NCBI GenBank assembly: GCA_039613835.1 | Contig: CP154827.1 | Location: 590,501-654,500, forward strand | DNA: 64,000 nt | From: Acetobacteraceae bacterium | GTDB lineage: Bacteria; Pseudomonadota; Alphaproteobacteria; Acetobacterales; Acetobacteraceae | Reading direction: 5' to 3' | Part shown: in pieces, positions 1 through 10,322 of the stretch | How the letters are laid out: every line of letters starts with the position of its first letter | How positions within the stretch are numbered: the first letter of the stretch is position 1 | The notes under the pieces: model-generated | What the model was told of the DNA's origin: nothing | What the model saw: only the letters and a program-made list of their open reading frames with translations | The model's database searches: none | Translations under genes and position numbers: made by a program

Positions 1-1927
1 CGCGGACACGTACTCCGACCCTGAAAAAGGGACGGGGGCGGTGAAAATCACCCCGGCGCATGACTTCAATGATTTCGTGCTCGGACGGCGTCACAACCTC
101 GCCATGCCGAGTATTTTCGATGCGCGTGCGGCCGTCTCCCTTGACGAAATCGCGGGTGATCTGCGCGACATACCGGATGTCACAGACACCGCTTTCGTCA
201 GGAGGCTGAAGGGCGTTGATCGCGTCGAAGCGCGCAAGCTGATCGTCGCAAAATTGGAGGAAATGGGTTTCCTCATCAAAGTGGAACCGCACCGCCTGAG
301 CATACCGCATGCCCAGCGAGGTGGCGCCGTGGTGGAGCCACGCCTGACGACGCAATGGTTCTGCGATGCTGAGACGCTGGCACAACCCGTCATTCAGGCT
401 GTCGAGGATAAATCCGTCAGGTTTGAGCCCCAGCAATGGGAAAACACGTTCTTTGCCTGGATGCGGGATATCCAGCCCTGGTGCATTAGTCGCCAATTAT
501 GGTGGGGGCATCGCATTCCGGCATGGTATGGCCCTGATGGCACGGTCTTCGTAGCGCATGACGACGTGGGCGCGTGCCGGAAGGCCCGCGCGCATTATGG
601 TCGTGACGTGGCTTTGACTCAGGATGAAGATGTGCTGGATACCTGGTTCAGCTCCGCTTTATGGCCCTTCTCAACACTTGGCTGGCCGGAGCAGACGGCG
701 GAGCTGGCACGATATTACCCGACCAGCGTGCTTCTGACCGGCTTTGATATCATCTTCTTCTGGGTAGCCCGCATGATGATGATGGGGCTGCATTTTACGG
801 GAAAAGCGCCTTTTGAAACGGTCGTCATTCATGGGCTTGTGCGTGACGAACACGGCCAGAAAATGTCAAAAAGCAAAGGTAACGGGCTGGACCCGCTGGA
901 GCTGATCGCGGAGTATGGCGCGGATGCGACGCGCATGGCGATCTGCGCGCTGGCGGGGCCGGGTCGCAATATTCGCTTTGGGCGCAAGCGCGTCGAGGAT
1001 TATCGCAGCTTCATCACGAAATTATGGAATGCGGCGCGTTTCTGCGAAATGAATGGCGTCAAGGCTGACCCGGCTTTTGACCCCGCTGCGGCGCAGACCC
1101 CTTTGGCAAAGTGGCTCCTTACAGAGGCTGATATGGCCTTAGGTGCGGCGCAGCAGGCGCTTGATCATTATCGTTTCGATGAATATGCGGGGCAGGCTTA
1201 TCGCTTTGTCTGGAATATTTTCTGCGATTGGTTCCTCGAATTTGCGAAGCCCTTCTTTACAGGTGAAGATGCTAATGCGCGGGGGGGGATCCAGGGCGTT
1301 GCGTCTTACGTTCTGAGCAGAATCCTCACCATATTGCACCCGGTTATTCCATTCGTCACCAGTGTGCTATGGGAAAATCTCGGCCATCAAAATGCATTGC
1401 CCTCTGAAGCCTGGCCGAAATTCACGGAAAATGCGCAAAGCGACCCGTCTATTGAAGAAGTCCGATGGATTATCGCGCTCATCTCAGAAATCCGGGCCTT
1501 GCGGGCGGAGATGAACGTGCCGGCGGGCCAGAAGATCGCGGCGTTTCTGCAGGAAGCGGATGCGGGAATTTCGGCACGCATCAAAGCGTGGCGCCCCGTC
1601 GTTGAGAGAATGGCACGGCTTGAGACGATCGACATGCTTTATAGTGCACCGCCTGCCTCGGCCGCACTCAGCGTCCTGCAGGGCGCAACGTTGGTCATGC
1701 CCCTTGAGGGTCTGATCGACGTGACCGCTGAGAAAAATCGCGTGGGTAAGGAAATTGAAAAAGCGCGCAGTGAACTAGAGAAGGTCGAGAAGAAGCTCGC
1801 CAATGCGGCTTTCGTCGAGCGCGCGAAACCTGAAGTCGTTGAGGAAAATCGCGCCCGCGCGGCGAGCTTTGCGAATGATATTGCCCGTCTCGAAAAAGCC
1901 GTGGCCCGCCTGAACCCGATCAACTGA
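1..1927 (+). CDS. valS: Valine--tRNA ligase, C-terminal part (cut by window edge)
   Basis: Cytoplasmic class I aminoacyl-tRNA synthetase that charges tRNA-Val. The reading frame is open from base 2, so the start and the HIGH motif lie outside the window; about 641 residues are visible of a family length near 880-900. The first visible residues (GTGAVKITPAHDFND) are conserved in the editing/catalytic region. The KMSKS loop is at 860-874, followed by the anticodon-binding domain. The last 65 or so residues are the charged coiled-coil arm typical of bacterial ValRS. No break is seen in the visible part. The gene converges on ilvD with a 66-bp gap. Identity is very secure. Confidence 0.97.
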   Translation, partial: ADTYSDPEKGTGAVKITPAHDFNDFVLGRRHNLAMPSIFDARAAVSLDEIAGDLRDIPDVTDTAFVRRLKGVDRVEARKLIVAKLEEMGFLIKVEPHRLSIPHAQRGGAVVEPRLTTQWFCDAETLAQPVIQAVEDKSVRFEPQQWENTFFAWMRDIQPWCISRQLWWGHRIPAWYGPDGTVFVAHDDVGACRKARAHYGRDVALTQDEDVLDTWFSSALWPFSTLGWPEQTAELARYYPTSVLLTGFDIIFFWVARMMMMGLHFTGKAPFETVVIHGLVRDEHGQKMSKSKGNGLDPLELIAEYGADATRMAICALAGPGRNIRFGRKRVEDYRSFITKLWNAARFCEMNGVKADPAFDPAAAQTPLAKWLLTEADMALGAAQQALDHYRFDEYAGQAYRFVWNIFCDWFLEFAKPFFTGEDANARGGIQGVASYVLSRILTILHPVIPFVTSVLWENLGHQNALPSEAWPKFTENAQSDPSIEEVRWIIALISEIRALRAEMNVPAGQKIAAFLQEADAGISARIKAWRPVVERMARLETIDMLYSAPPASAALSVLQGATLVMPLEGLIDVTAEKNRVGKEIEKARSELEKVEKKLANAAFVERAKPEVVEENRARAASFANDIARLEKAVARLNPIN

Positions 1928-1952
1928 CGCGCGGGCAGGTCGCCATGTGCGA

Positions 1953-1968
1953 GAGACCTCATGGTCTC
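1953..1968. terminator. Possible hairpin between valS and ilvD
   Basis: GAGACC-TCAT-GGTCTC forms a perfect 6-bp stem with a 4-nt loop in the convergent gap between valS and ilvD. There is no T-run directly after it on either strand, so a terminator role is only suggested by position. Confidence 0.2.
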
Positions 1969-1993
1969 CCTTCACATTAAGTGTGCCCTGCTT

Positions 1994-3853
1994 TTAATCG
2001 CGTCTTGGTGAAGGGGTGAGGGCGGTGACATCCCGCACCGCACCATGCGCGGCACTCGTCGTCATGGCAGCATAGGCTTTCAACGCACCCGAAACATGGC
2101 GGGAACGCTCGGCCGTCCAGGCCGCGGGACCGCGCGCCTCCATACGCGCCCGGCGCTCGGCGATGATTGCGTCACTCAATAGGGCCTTCATCCGGCGCTG
2201 CGGAATATCGATTTCGATCTGGTCGCCTTCTTCCAGCAAAGCAATCAGCCCCCCTTCAGCCGCTTCGGGCGAGATATGGCCGATTGACAGGCCCGAACTC
2301 CCCCCCGAAAACCGTCCATCCGTGATCAGGGCGCAGGTTTCTGCGAGGTTCTTGGATTTAAGATAACTGGTCGGGTAAAGCATTTCCTGCATACCCGGCC
2401 CGCCGCGCGGCCCTTCATAGCGGATGATCACCACATCCCCATGCGTAATTCGCCCACCGAGAATGGCGGAGACAGCATCTTCCTGACCATCAAACAGGCG
2501 CGCCGGGCCGGAGAAAGTGAAAAGCCGGTCCGCAACACCTGCCGTTTTGACGATGGCCCCGTCTTCCGCCAGATTTCCGTAAAGCACAGCGAGCCCCCCA
2601 TCCTGGGAAAAAGCATGGGCGTGATCACGTATGACGCCGTGACTCCGGTCAAGGTCAAGGCTGTGATAGGAGCTCGCCTGCGAGAAGGCCTGCGCACTGC
2701 GCACCCCGCCCGGCGCGGCGAGGAAACGCTTTTTGGCGGCTTCATGACCATTAATGATGTCCCACTTCGCAAGACTTTCCGCCATGGTCGGCGCGTGGAC
2801 GGTCAGGGCCTCCCGGTGGATCAGCCCCGCGCGATCAAGCTCCCCCAAAATGGCGGGCACGCCGCCTGCGCGGTGGACATCTTCCATATGCACATCCGCT
2901 TTAGCGGGGGCGACTTTGCAGATATTGGGCACGAGGCGGGAGAGGCGATCAATATCCTGCATGTGGAAATCAACTTCCCCCTCCCGTGCGGCGGCGAGGA
3001 GGTGAAGCACCGTATTGGTTGAGCCCCCCATGGCGATATCGAGGCTCATCGCATTTTCGAAAGCCTGTTTATTCGCGATGGTTCGGGGTAGAGCGCGACC
3101 ATCATCCTGCTCATAATAACGTTTGGCCAGATCGACGATCACATGCCCGGCCTGCACAAAAAGCTCTCGCCGTGCCGCATGGGTCGCGAGGAGACTGCCA
3201 TTACCGGGAAGGGAAAGACCCAATGCCTCGGCCAAGCAATTCATGGAATTTGCGGTGAACATACCGGAGCAGGAGCCACAGGTCGAGCAGGCCGCCTCCT
3301 CAATCGCGGCGGAGTCCGCGTCGGATACATTGGGGTTGGCCGCAGCGACCATGGAGTCAACGAGGTCCAGCGCATGATTAATGCCAGGTCGGTTCAACTT
3401 GCCGGCTTCCATCGGCCCGCCAGAAACGAAAATAATGGGGATATTGAGTCGCAGGGCGGCCATTAGCATGCCCGGCGTGATTTTATCGCAATTACCGATG
3501 CAGACAAGTGCATCGGCACAATGCGCATTGACCATATATTCAATGGAATCGGCAATCAGCTCGCGGGATGGCAGGCTGTAAAGCATCCCGCCATGGCCCA
3601 TCGCGATCCCGTCATCAATCGCGATCGTATTAAACTCCCGCGCGATGCCCCCGGCTTCCGCCACGGCTTCCGCCACGATCTGCCCGAGATCGCGCAGATG
3701 AACATGGCCAGGCACAAATTGCGTAAAGGAATTGGCGATGGCGATCAGCGGCTTGTCAAAATCCGCATTCGTCATTCCCGTCGCGCGCCACAGGGCACGT
3801 GCGCCGGCCATGTTGCGGCCATGAGTGGTGGTGCGGGAGCGATAGACGGGCAT
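1994..3853 (-). CDS. ilvD: Dihydroxy-acid dehydratase
   Basis: Fe-S enzyme of valine, isoleucine and leucine synthesis that dehydrates 2,3-dihydroxy acids to 2-keto acids. The protein is 619 residues, as expected for the family. The start chosen is the internal ATG giving [18 protein letters not shown], because this matches the family N-terminus; the longer open frame to 3958 adds an atypical extension. IlvD/Edd signatures are present: [12 protein letters not shown] near residue 118-128 and the Cys-rich [13 protein letters not shown] near residue 195. The gene is divergent from msrA across 189 bp and reads without interruption. Confidence 0.95.
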   Translation of the reverse strand: MPVYRSRTTTHGRNMAGARALWRATGMTNADFDKPLIAIANSFTQFVPGHVHLRDLGQIVAEAVAEAGGIAREFNTIAIDDGIAMGHGGMLYSLPSRELIADSIEYMVNAHCADALVCIGNCDKITPGMLMAALRLNIPIIFVSGGPMEAGKLNRPGINHALDLVDSMVAAANPNVSDADSAAIEEAACSTCGSCSGMFTANSMNCLAEALGLSLPGNGSLLATHAARRELFVQAGHVIVDLAKRYYEQDDGRALPRTIANKQAFENAMSLDIAMGGSTNTVLHLLAAAREGEVDFHMQDIDRLSRLVPNICKVAPAKADVHMEDVHRAGGVPAILGELDRAGLIHREALTVHAPTMAESLAKWDIINGHEAAKKRFLAAPGGVRSAQAFSQASSYHSLDLDRSHGVIRDHAHAFSQDGGLAVLYGNLAEDGAIVKTAGVADRLFTFSGPARLFDGQEDAVSAILGGRITHGDVVIIRYEGPRGGPGMQEMLYPTSYLKSKNLAETCALITDGRFSGGSSGLSIGHISPEAAEGGLIALLEEGDQIEIDIPQRRMKALLSDAIIAERRARMEARGPAAWTAERSRHVSGALKAYAAMTTSAAHGAVRDVTALTPSPRRD

Positions 3854-4042
3854 GAGGAATCCTCGGCGATGTCTCCTCGCTGAATTGATCAAACCAGCCA
3901 GGCAGGGCATATCATGATGACGTTTGACGCTGATAATACCGTCACCGCCATGAAGCAAGTCACATCCGATTTAACTCTTGTAAGGTGCAGGGCGGATGGC
4001 GCTATCCTTGCATTGGATTGAGAGAGGCTGAGGGAGGGGTGG

Positions 4043-4618
4043 ATGCGCCGATCTGAAATTGCGTTATTCGGGAATGGTTGTTTCTGGTGCACCGAAGCGA
4101 TTTTCCAGAAGCTGAAGGGTGTTGAAAGCGTGCTGCCAGGTTATGCGGGCGGACATATGGCGCACCCTGACTACAAATCCGTCTGCACGGGTGAAACGGG
4201 TCACGCGGAAGTCCTGCAGGTCGTTTTTGATCCCGATGTCATCTCTTACCGTCAGCTTCTTCAGATTTTCTTTCTGACGCATGACCCGACCCAGCTTAAT
4301 CGACAGGGGAATGATGTCGGCACGCAGTATCGCTCCGTCATCTTTGCCCTCACGCCGGAGCAGCGCGTGACGGCGGAGGCCGCTTTGCAGGAGGCGAAAT
4401 CTCCCGAATTATGGGGCCCGGATGTGGTTACGGAGATCAGCGGCCCCGCCCGTTTCTGGGAAGCGGAAGCCTCTCATCATGATTTTTTCGCGCGGAACCC
4501 TTCGAACGCCTATTGCAATGCGGTCGTCGCGCAAAACTGCAAAAAGCGCGACGGCAATTCATGTCTCTCATGCGTGACGATGTTTGAGGCCGCGTCTCGC
4601 TTTAATCCGGGTCAATGA
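4043..4618 (+). CDS. msrA: Peptide methionine-(S)-sulfoxide reductase, altered C-terminus
   Basis: Repairs oxidised methionine using the catalytic Cys in the GCFWC motif (Cys13); the conserved motif EVLQVVFDP and the fold run normally to YCNAVVA (about residue 163). A good Shine-Dalgarno (GGGAGGGG) precedes the ATG. After 4530 the translated tail loses similarity, while the -1 frame from 4531 reads AKLQKARRQF, which resembles the usual MsrA tail, and stops at 4587. This suggests a one-base deletion near 4529-4533. With that correction the gene would no longer overlap the convergent ABC ATPase gene (ends 4602). The catalytic domain is intact, so activity may survive. Confidence 0.88.
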   Translation: MRRSEIALFGNGCFWCTEAIFQKLKGVESVLPGYAGGHMAHPDYKSVCTGETGHAEVLQVVFDPDVISYRQLLQIFFLTHDPTQLNRQGNDVGTQYRSVIFALTPEQRVTAEAALQEAKSPELWGPDVVTEISGPARFWEAEASHHDFFARNPSNAYCNAVVAQNCKKRDGNSCLSCVTMFEAASRFNPGQ

Positions 4619-5914
4619 GTCGGAACTGATCTGTCTCTTCATCGAAATCATAAAGGTCCCCATACCGGCCCCAATTAATGGTCGTCTGTAATGTCTGTGC
4701 GGCGTAGGAGGAGGACATCGTCTCCCGCATGGCTTCAAGGAAGGTGCTCTTTTCAATAACGTGAGAGGGCGCCTCATCCAGAGCCGCGCGGATCTGTCGG
4801 ATGAGCGGGACGGTATGGAGGAGGCTGATCCCGATCATATCCTTGCGCCCGTCATGATCGCTTAAAACAAAGCGGCTTCCGAGGTCAGTCAGGATGATGT
4901 CGCCATCTTCCAGCTCCGCCAGCCCAAGAAGATGGAGAGAGTCGCTGATCGCGAAGAGATCATCCAGCGACATTTGCAGGTTTGTTGCAAGCGGCGGTAA
5001 ATCCGCGCGCCCATTGAATGGCTCCGCCGCGACAGCCTCCAGCAACCCGACGAGAAGCGTGACCGGTGCGGGCAGAACAACCGAAGGCGGTGCTTCCATT
5101 TTCTGGAGCCCCGATTCTTCCGCTGGCAATTCAGCCTCGGAGACGATCGGCGTGCGGCGCGTCAGGATCGTGTAAATATGGTCGACAAAACCCTGATAGG
5201 CCATGTCATTCCGATTACGGGGATGCATAAAAGGCACTTCAAGCTCATGCTCGATCTGCCCCGGATTGGATGAGAAAAGCAGAATGCAATCACAGAGGAG
5301 GACGGCCTCCTCAATATTATGCGTGACGATCAGGATTGAGTGGGTGGGCAGGCGCTTTTCCGTCCAGAGGGAAATCAGATCGGTGCGGAGATTCTCCGCG
5401 CTGAGGACGTCGAGATCCGCAAAAGGCTCATCCAGTAGCAGAACCTCCGGCCCCATCACGAGGGAGCGCGCAAGACTGGCGCGCAGCAACATGGATTTCG
5501 ATAATTCATGCGGCATCGCGTTTTCATAGCCACCCAACCCGATGAGGTCGATCATGCGTTGTGCCCGCGTCTCACATTCCGGCGGCGGGAAACGCTGAGC
5601 CCGCAAACCGAGCATCACATTCTCCACGACGGATAACCACGGGAAGAGGGCGAATGACTGCAAGACGATGCCGATATGCAGCGTCGGCCCGTTAAGCGCC
5701 TGATCTTTCCAGTAAATATTTCTGGCAGTGGGGGGTCAGCCCCGCCGCGATCCGCAGGAGGGAAGATTTCCCCGACCCGGCACGGCCGACAATGCCCACA
5801 ATTTCATCAGGATAGAGGTCAAAGCTGATATCTTCCAGGAGGGAGATATCAGCTTTGACCTTCATTATGAAAGGTTTTGCTGCAATCGCGAATGGAGAGA
5901 AGCGGTTCCGTCAT
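4602..5914 (-). pseudogene. ABC transporter ATP-binding protein (NitT/TauT type), frameshifted
   Basis: ATPase of a nitrate/sulfonate/bicarbonate-type importer with a C-terminal AAA-associated domain. The start is ATG at 5914 with an AAGGTGAG ribosome-binding site. Three pieces must be joined: the first 20 or so codons (stop after SKTFHNEGQS), the Walker A piece (GRAGSGKSS) in another frame, and the long piece from about 5720 to 4602 with Walker B (LLLDEPFADLD), H-loop (VTHN) and the AAA-associated tail ending RLIDPD. The second frame change coincides with a G6 run (5730-5735), where one base fewer restores TPTARNIYWKDQA. The first coincides with an 18-bp inverted repeat. The Q-loop and signature region remain. 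Its permease partner upstream is also broken, so the importer is probably dead. Confidence 0.85.
5816..5861. repeat. 18-bp perfect inverted repeat inside the ABC ATPase gene
   Basis: Arms 5816-5833 and 5844-5861 are perfect reverse complements with a 10-nt spacer (TCCAGGAGGG). The repeat lies in coding sequence just upstream of Walker A, exactly where the reading frame is lost. Such a perfect palindrome is unusual in a coding region and may have arisen by template switching. A regulatory or terminator role is unlikely because neither side has a T-run and it is internal to the gene. Confidence 0.8.
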
Positions 5915-5978
5915 GATGTTTTCTCACCTTCATCCTCAATTCGGCAAAAGGACGCTGATATGATGGAGCGTACGCGCA

Positions 5979-7637
5979 TCAGGCCGCCTCCGAATGGTCT
6001 TGTTCAATCAGGCGGACACAGAGCCACGCGGTGGCGGTCACGAGCATGAAGAGTATCAAGGTCACGGCCACATCTCCGCGCGTAACGGCCTGGATCAGAT
6101 CGACGCCTAAAGCGGGAGCATGGGCAGGGGCGTAGAGGGCCCACGATCAATTCCGCCAGAAGGGCGTTATGCCACCCCATCACCACGCTGTGGACCAGGT
6201 TCTGACGTAGTGAGGGTGTGACACAGGGCAGAAACACTTTCCGCCACCATAAGATACCGCGCATATTGAGATTACGCGCAACCTCCAGCAGATCGGTCGG
6301 GAATTGCTGAAAGGCCTCAAAACAATGCACCGCAATCCCCGCCTGGGTTGAGAGAAAAACGAGCAGAAGCGTCAATGTCAAAGGCGGGAAATCATATGTG
6401 GGGAGAAGATCCGATAAAAATGCAAAGACAAGAAATGTGGGGAAGAGCATCCAGAATTTCAGAAGCCGGGGGACCGGCCGTTGCGACGCGACCCGTCTGC
6501 GCATCAAAACACTCAGAGGCAGCCAGATCGCCAGCGCGATGGCCGATGCCAGCAGGACAATGAACGCCGTTTCGGCGAGGGAAGCAAAAATCTCGAGCGG
6601 GATATGGAAGGCGGGAAGCGCAACCCTGTTAAACTCGATCATCAACCCGAAAATCACGATCAATATCGCGGGAAGCAGCTTCGCACGCGTGGGCGGCGTG
6701 AGATGATGTGTCAGGTCAGGGTGTTGTGCCACTTTCGTGCGCCGCAAACGCCGATTGGCGAGGGAAAGCGCCCGACGATGCAGAAATTTCAAGAAAAGGC
6801 TGGAGGCCAATCTGCGATGGAAGAAACTGTAAAAACGACTTTCCTCCGTAAGTGCGGCGGCTTGAAGCCGGAAGCGCTGTGATCAGTGTCGCGCCGGGTT
6901 GATCACCGTCCATTCGAAACAGAGCACAATGATGGCGGTGGCGATCAAAGCGCCAACCCAGATTGTTGCGCGGCCTTCCGCAAAGCCATTCCGCAGCAAG
7001 CTGCCCAGTCCCAGCGACATGACATGACTTTCCCGGTGTGAAAGAATGAATTCATCGCCGATCAGGGTCAGCCAAGCCAGAGGCATGGCTGCACCGAACG
7101 CGGCAATAATGCCGGGCGTCAGGATGGGGCCTTGCACCGCCAGAACATCTGCCAACGCGTCAATCCCAATGCCCGGCAGAGTTCGACCAGGGCGGGGGGG
7201 GGTGCTTCCGCCGCCGAGACGCGCGATACATAGCCGATCTGGACGGCGAAACTCGTGGCGGTGGTAAGGATAATCGCGAGATCATAATTGATGAAGGCGA
7301 AAACCGCGATCAACCCGATAAAGGGCGCACAACGCTGGAGGTCAAGCAGTGCCGACAGCGTCACACCCATAATATGGCGTCGCCGCGTCAATGATGTCAG
7401 GATGAAGGAGATGGGTAGGCTGATAAGAAGCGCCATGACCCATGCGCAGAAGCGTGACGAGGAAGGCGGAGAAGACCTCAAGCCCCTCCGCATCTATCGG
7501 GACGGCATTTTCCGGCGGTAAGGAGGCTGTTGCCGGGTCGTCCATGCAAGCAAAGAGAACGAGATGATGAAAAGCGCCACCGCCCATAAAAATCCGAGAA
7601 GCGAATCCGCCTTGAATCTCGATCGGTGCGCTTCCAT
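5979..7637 (-). pseudogene. ABC transporter permease (two fused permease domains), heavily degraded
   Basis: Remnant of a two-domain inner-membrane permease for the adjacent ATPase. Reading from ATG 7637: a first membrane segment (LLGFLWAVALFIISFSLLAW) runs into a stop; further membrane pieces follow in other frames at about 7535-7450, 7490-7140 and 7155-6886. An in-frame TGA at 6883-6885 interrupts PARH-SQRFRLQAA between the two domains. The second domain is open from 6882 to about 6140 and then loses frame; the alternative frame restores a final membrane helix (VTLILFMLVTATAW) ending at 5979. I count at least four frame changes plus one nonsense codon. Conserved permease-loop sequence (EVARNLNMRG) is still visible. 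No substrate-binding protein gene is nearby. Confidence 0.82.
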
Positions 7638-7677
7638 CAGCTTTTACCGTTCTCCCGGTTGACATCACGTCATGGTT

Positions 7678-8166
7678 TCAATGCGCGGCGCCTGTGCTCC
7701 CGAAGCCCCCTTCGCCACGTAAAGTCTCGTCGAGAGTCGACACTTCCTGCCATTCCAGACGCGTCACGGGTGCGACGATGCCCTGCGCGATCCGCATCCC
7801 GCGTGAGATAACAAAACTCTCCGCGCCGAGATTGATCATGATGACTTTGACCTCACCCCGATAATCCTCATCAATCGTGCCGGGTGTGTTCGGCAAAGTG
7901 ATGCCGTTTTTGAGCGCAAGGCCGGAACGCGGGCGAATCTGCAATTCGTATCCGCGCGGCAATGCCAGTTTAAGGCCCGTAGGGATCAATGCGCGCGCGC
8001 CCGGCGCGAGGACAACATCCGCCTCAATCGCCGCGATAAAATCAAACCCGGCCGCGCCGTCACTGGCGTAACGTGGCAGGCCTAGCCCCGCCGCATGTGG
8101 CAGCCGCACGACGCGCACCTTGAGGCTGCTTATCATGTCTTGAGTTACAGGCATGGAAGATCTCAT
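7678..8166 (-). CDS. dut: Deoxyuridine 5'-triphosphate nucleotidohydrolase (dUTPase)
   Basis: Trimeric dUTPase that hydrolyses dUTP to dUMP, keeping uracil out of DNA and feeding thymidylate synthesis. All five family motifs can be found, including [11 protein letters not shown] (motif 2), [10 protein letters not shown] (motif 3) and the C-terminal [10 protein letters not shown] (motif 5). Length 162 residues is normal. The ATG at 8166 overlaps the coaBC stop by 4 nt (ATGA), which argues for translational coupling; a second ATG at 8154 is possible. Intact. Confidence 0.95.
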   Translation of the reverse strand: MRSSMPVTQDMISSLKVRVVRLPHAAGLGLPRYASDGAAGFDFIAAIEADVVLAPGARALIPTGLKLALPRGYELQIRPRSGLALKNGITLPNTPGTIDEDYRGEVKVIMINLGAESFVISRGMRIAQGIVAPVTRLEWQEVSTLDETLRGEGGFGSTGAAH

Positions 8167-9380
8167 ATTGAATGGGAAGTTCTGGCACGAACCGCCTTGA
8201 CCGCGCGCTGCACGAGACGCGCAGCCACCTCCTCCTTCGGGAGATGGGGCCAGGTCTCGGTGCGCGTTTCATCAATGATCATGACGGTATTATCATCCTG
8301 CCCGAAAGGAGCATTCTGCGCATCGACACCGTTCGCGACAATCCAGTCGCAATTTTTCCGGGTGCGTTTCTGCGCCGCATTCTCCTGAATATCATCAGTT
8401 TCCGTCGCGAAACCAATGACGAGAGAGGACCGCGACGGGCCTGGTTGTGAAATCACGGCCAAAATATCGGGGTTTCTGACCAAAGCGAGTTGCAGACGCT
8501 CTTCCTCACCCTTTTTCAACTTATGCGCCGAAGGTGTTTCGAGGCGCCAATCCACCACGGCAGCGACGCAGACAGCGATATCGACCGGGCCAACATGTTG
8601 GCACGCATAAAGCATTTCTTCCGCTGTGGTCACATGGATGCGCGCGACATCTTCAGGGGCAGGGAGTGATGTCGGACCACTCACCAGCGTGACATGCGCT
8701 CCGCATTGCGCGAAGGCGGCCGCAATCGCGTAACCTTGCTTGCCGGATGAGCGATTGGCGATGTAGCGGACCGGGTCAATGGCCTCATGGGTCGGCCCGG
8801 CCGTGATAAGTACGCGCAGGCCGCTGGCAATGTCCGAAACCTTATCCGCGCCGGTCTCACGGATGATCTGCACGAGTTTTTCCGGTTCAACGGCGCGGCC
8901 CGGGCCATATTCGCCACAGGCCATGTCGCCTTCCTCCGGCCCGATAAAGCGCACGCCGCGCGCCGTCAGGGCCTCGACATTCTGCTGCGTTGCCGGATGG
9001 TTCCACATGCGATGATTCATCGCCGGCGCGACATAGATTGGCTTGTCTGTGGCGAGGAGGATGGTTGAGGCGAGATCATCCGCGAAACCATGCTGCATTT
9101 TGGCAAGGATGTTGGCGGTCGCGGGATAGACCACGATCATATCGGCGTCACGGCTCAGGGCGATGTGCCCGATACGACCTTCTTCCGTCGGGGAAAAAAG
9201 CGCGGTGTGCGGTTCCGTGCCCGCCAACGCCTGTACGGAAAGCGGCGTCACAAATTTGAGGGCGCCCTCCGTCAGTATCACACTAACGTGATGGCCCTCT
9301 TTTTTGAGCAGGCGGATCAAAGTCAGCCCCTTATAGGCGGCGATTCCTCCTGTGATGATGAGGAGAATGCGTTTCGGCAT
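8163..9380 (-). CDS. coaBC: Bifunctional phosphopantothenoylcysteine decarboxylase / phosphopantothenate--cysteine ligase
   Basis: Makes 4'-phosphopantetheine in coenzyme A synthesis. The N-terminal flavoprotein CoaC domain shows PAMNHRMW and the substrate-clamp Cys in [12 protein letters not shown]; the C-terminal CoaB domain shows [17 protein letters not shown] and HKLKK. The ATG at 9380 was chosen: it follows the ubiE stop by 2 nt and gives the family N-terminus [16 protein letters not shown] at 9395 could add five residues. 405 residues. Sits between ubiE and dut in a three-gene minus-strand operon. Confidence 0.95.
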   Translation of the reverse strand: MPKRILLIITGGIAAYKGLTLIRLLKKEGHHVSVILTEGALKFVTPLSVQALAGTEPHTALFSPTEEGRIGHIALSRDADMIVVYPATANILAKMQHGFADDLASTILLATDKPIYVAPAMNHRMWNHPATQQNVEALTARGVRFIGPEEGDMACGEYGPGRAVEPEKLVQIIRETGADKVSDIASGLRVLITAGPTHEAIDPVRYIANRSSGKQGYAIAAAFAQCGAHVTLVSGPTSLPAPEDVARIHVTTAEEMLYACQHVGPVDIAVCVAAVVDWRLETPSAHKLKKGEEERLQLALVRNPDILAVISQPGPSRSSLVIGFATETDDIQENAAQKRTRKNCDWIVANGVDAQNAPFGQDDNTVMIIDETRTETWPHLPKEEVAARLVQRAVKAVRARTSHSI

Positions 9381-9382
9381 GT

Positions 9383-10168
9383 TTACAGGTGCCAACCCGT
9401 ATGAATCGCGGCGATACCGCCCGTCAGATTCTGATATTTTACGCGTTCAAATCCGGCCTCCCGCATCATGTCGGCCAGCGTCTCCTGATCCGGGAAGGTG
9501 CGGATGCTTTCTGCGAGATATTGATAGCTTGCCGCATCCTTCGCGATCGTCTGACCCATGCGCGGCAAGACCTTGAAAGACCACAAATCATAAATTGTGG
9601 ACAGGACAGCGACTTCAACATGGGAAAATTCGAGGCAGCAGAAACGTCCACCGGGCTTCAAGACCCGAAATGTCTCGGCCAGCACCGCATCCTTCTGCGT
9701 GCAATTGCGCAGCCCGAAAGCCATGGCGACGCGGTCCACGCTGCAATCTGGCAGGGGAATTGCCTCCGCATCCACGACGCAGAACGACATTCTGCCCGTC
9801 AGCCCGCGCTCAGCCGCGCGCTCCTCCCCCACACAGAGCATCGATTCGTTGATGTCCGTCAATATGGCGGGGCCACCGCCATGGCGCAGCCAGCCGAAGG
9901 AGATATCACCCGTGCCACCAGCCAGATCAAGCAGTGTCATATCGGGCCGTGGCAGGAGGGACCGGATGAAAATGGACTTCCAGATACGGTGAATGCCGAG
10001 TGACATCACGTCATTCATGACATCATAGCGCTTCGCGACACTGTCAAACACACCGCGCACAAGGAGTTTCTTCTCGTCCTTGCGAACGCTGCGGAAACCG
10101 AAATCCGTCACATCATCATCAAGCGTGCCGATGGGCGGGGGCGTATCATGTGCAGATATCTCTCTCAT
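9383..10168 (-). CDS. ubiE: Ubiquinone/menaquinone biosynthesis C-methyltransferase
   Basis: SAM-dependent methyltransferase acting on a demethylated quinone precursor. Family landmarks are KRYDVMNDVMSLGIHRIWK, the SAM-binding LDLAGGTGD near residue 82, RVLKPGGRFCCLEFS and the C-terminal GGIAAIHTGW. Length 261 is typical for alphaproteobacterial UbiE. It is the first gene of the ubiE-coaBC-dut operon and is divergent from the mutM remnant, with a 154-bp gap that should hold promoters for both. Confidence 0.95.
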   Translation of the reverse strand: MREISAHDTPPPIGTLDDDVTDFGFRSVRKDEKKLLVRGVFDSVAKRYDVMNDVMSLGIHRIWKSIFIRSLLPRPDMTLLDLAGGTGDISFGWLRHGGGPAILTDINESMLCVGEERAAERGLTGRMSFCVVDAEAIPLPDCSVDRVAMAFGLRNCTQKDAVLAETFRVLKPGGRFCCLEFSHVEVAVLSTIYDLWSFKVLPRMGQTIAKDAASYQYLAESIRTFPDQETLADMMREAGFERVKYQNLTGGIAAIHTGWHL

Positions 10169-10322
10169 AAGTGTCTTTAATATCGTGTTGCGCGCCCGGA
10201 TGCCAGTGCTATATAGAAAGCCCCTGGCAGGGCCGGCGGATCGCGACGCTCGTTCAGGGTCGGGCTGTGCGGTTCATCAAGCCCTCACGGCATCTCTTCT
10301 TTTCAAGACGGGTCATTAAAAA

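Noticed and set aside
2441..3022. Long plus-strand open frames antisense to ilvD and many other genes
   Set aside because: These are shadow frames of GC-rich genes, lacking ribosome-binding sites and protein-family features.
7194..7202. G9 tract in the ABC permease as a phase-variation switch
   Set aside because: The same gene has at least four other lesions including a nonsense codon, so slippage here could not restore a product.
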